From assembly GCA_024641805.1 (NCBI GenBank), contig JAHECJ010000113.1, positions 1 to 6,769 on the forward strand: 6,769 nucleotides of DNA, in the 5' to 3' direction. Source of the stretch: Desulfococcus sp. GTDB lineage: Bacteria > Desulfobacterota > Desulfobacteria > Desulfobacterales > Desulfosalsimonadaceae. Below the pieces are notes generated by a model, which saw only the letters and a program-made list of their open reading frames with translations, searched no databases and was not told the origin of the DNA. The position numbers were made by a program, and so were the translations under genes. Below are positions 5,916 through 6,769 of the stretch, in pieces (the stretch's first letter is position 1; every line of letters starts with the position of its first letter).

Positions 5916-6769
5916 CTATTTGTTGAAGGGGGCTGGGGGTATGGCAAGACATGACCCCTCCGCCACCAGCTCGTCCTTCTGATTAGTCCATCTCAAGTCC
6001 ATGCGGACCCACCTTTTTTTCTCTATTTTTTCAACGACTTCTCCTGTTGCGGTAATGGTGTCGCCAAAGTACGTCGGCCGTTTGAACCGGACCGTGATTT
6101 CCGGGATGACCGTGCCCAGGCCCGGTAGTTTCATTCCAAGGACCGGTGCGATGAGGCTCTGGGGCAGGGCGCCGTGGGCGATCCGCGTGCCGAAAGGCGT
6201 CATCTTGGCAAATTCTTCATTCATATGCATGGGGTTGAAATCACCGGAGATGCCGGCAAAAAGGTAAACATCGGTTTCCGCGATGGTTTTGGTAAATGAC
6301 GCGGACATGCCGATTTCCAGTTCATCATAGGAATATCCCATTTCAAACTTGGGCTTATCGTCCACTACCTGAAAGTGGTCGATATCCATGATGCTTCCGG
6401 TGGTTTTTTTGGCAAACACCGCTTTAACCTTGACGCCGGTCTTCATCTTGCTTAAGGCAATCCCCTTCACAATATGCGTGAGCGGCGTATCAGCACCGTC
6501 CAGTTTGATCAGAGCCAGAATATACGGCGGGTCAAACGGCTGATGGGGTTCCTTGTAACGGATGATGGTGAAACCGGAGACCGTGCCCGTGTTTTTCACG
6601 TCCACCCAGTTTTCGGATATATCTTCAAAGCAGCGTTCACAGGTGGCCCGGGGTGGAACAAACACTTTGCCGCACTTTTCGCATTTTAAGCCCCTGATTT
6701 TCTTATCATCTCGCAGGCTGATGATAAATCGGCTTCCGGTGCGGCCGGCAAAGTACTGGTAGGGGAGGG
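5916..6769 (-). CDS. DUF35 (zinc ribbon/OB-fold) - MaoC hydratase fusion, 5' end outside window
   Basis: This is a two-domain CoA-pathway protein. Visible residues are numbered from the first complete codon at 6767. The rubredoxin-like zinc ribbon has CEKC (29-32) and CERC (43-46). An OB-fold follows to about 134, ending SIMDIDHFQVV, as DUF35 acyl-CoA-associated proteins do. The hot-dog domain (about 145-275) has the R-hydratase motif AGISGDFNPMH, with catalytic Asp176 and His181, then FGTRIAHGAL and FKRPTYFGDTI. It should hydrate an enoyl-CoA, while the DUF35 part normally docks on a thiolase-fold partner such as those encoded at 1-1905. The frame is open to the right edge. The internal GTG at 6665 cannot be the start because it would remove the first CxxC. 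The family N-terminus (PYQYFAGRTGSRFI) is already visible, so only about 5 to 15 residues are probably missing. TAG stop at 5916-5918. Confidence 0.94.
   Translation of the reverse strand, partial: LPYQYFAGRTGSRFIISLRDDKKIRGLKCEKCGKVFVPPRATCERCFEDISENWVDVKNTGTVSGFTIIRYKEPHQPFDPPYILALIKLDGADTPLTHIVKGIALSKMKTGVKVKAVFAKKTTGSIMDIDHFQVVDDKPKFEMGYSYDELEIGMSASFTKTIAETDVYLFAGISGDFNPMHMNEEFAKMTPFGTRIAHGALPQSLIAPVLGMKLPGLGTVIPEITVRFKRPTYFGDTITATGEVVEKIEKKRWVRMDLRWTNQKDELVAEGSCLAIPPAPFNK

Noticed and set aside
5732..5947. 71-residue minus-strand frame covering R2 and overlapping the end of the hydratase gene
   Set aside because: Most of its codons fall in the palindromic repeat and AT-rich spacer, and it overlaps the hydratase gene out of frame; no protein signature.
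6562..6762. 66-residue plus-strand frame at the right edge
   Set aside because: It is antisense to the zinc-ribbon part of the DUF35-MaoC gene, whose CxxC pairs show that the minus-strand frame is the real one.

Overview
The window most resembles a sulfate-reducing member of the Desulfobacterota (Desulfobacterales-like). This rests on the combination of an acyl-CoA dehydrogenase, a FAA1-type acyl-CoA ligase, SCP-x-type thiolase-like proteins and a DUF35-MaoC fusion, together with the intergenic repeats. It is an inference from remembered family patterns, not from a database search. All supported genes lie on the minus strand, so transcription runs from the right edge to the left edge. I see no tRNA, rRNA or CRISPR array.

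Layout in transcription order: (1) 6769-5916, a DUF35 (zinc ribbon plus OB-fold) to MaoC hot-dog hydratase fusion whose first residues lie outside the window. (2) 5915-5582, a 334-bp non-coding stretch with two 89-bp palindromic repeats in opposite orientation, separated by an AT-rich spacer. (3) 5581-4418, an acyl-CoA dehydrogenase of the long-chain/isovaleryl catalytic type. (4) 4334-2526, a long-chain-type acyl-CoA synthetase. (5) About 2520-1974, a cassette of roughly 0.5 kb holding a frameshifted four-helix-bundle protein (23S rRNA intervening-sequence family) between inverted TGGAA-rich repeats. (6) 1905-751, a complete thiolase-like protein. (7) 747 to the left edge, a second thiolase-like protein with a single-base frameshift near 207-210.

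Together the catabolic genes cover CoA activation, alpha/beta-dehydrogenation, enoyl-CoA hydration and a thiolase-fold C-C cleavage step, so they read as one beta-oxidation-like module. Neither thiolase-like protein has the usual nucleophilic cysteine at the aligned position, and a DUF35 domain is encoded nearby. That combination resembles the Ltp2/ChsH2 retro-aldolase system of steroid side-chain degradation more than an ordinary thiolase, though the substrate cannot be read from the sequence. The most notable non-coding signals are the palindromic repeat pair and the inverted-repeat-bounded cassette that separates the ligase from the thiolase pair. Two independent one-base deletions occur in this short window, so sequencing or assembly error must be considered as well as true gene decay.
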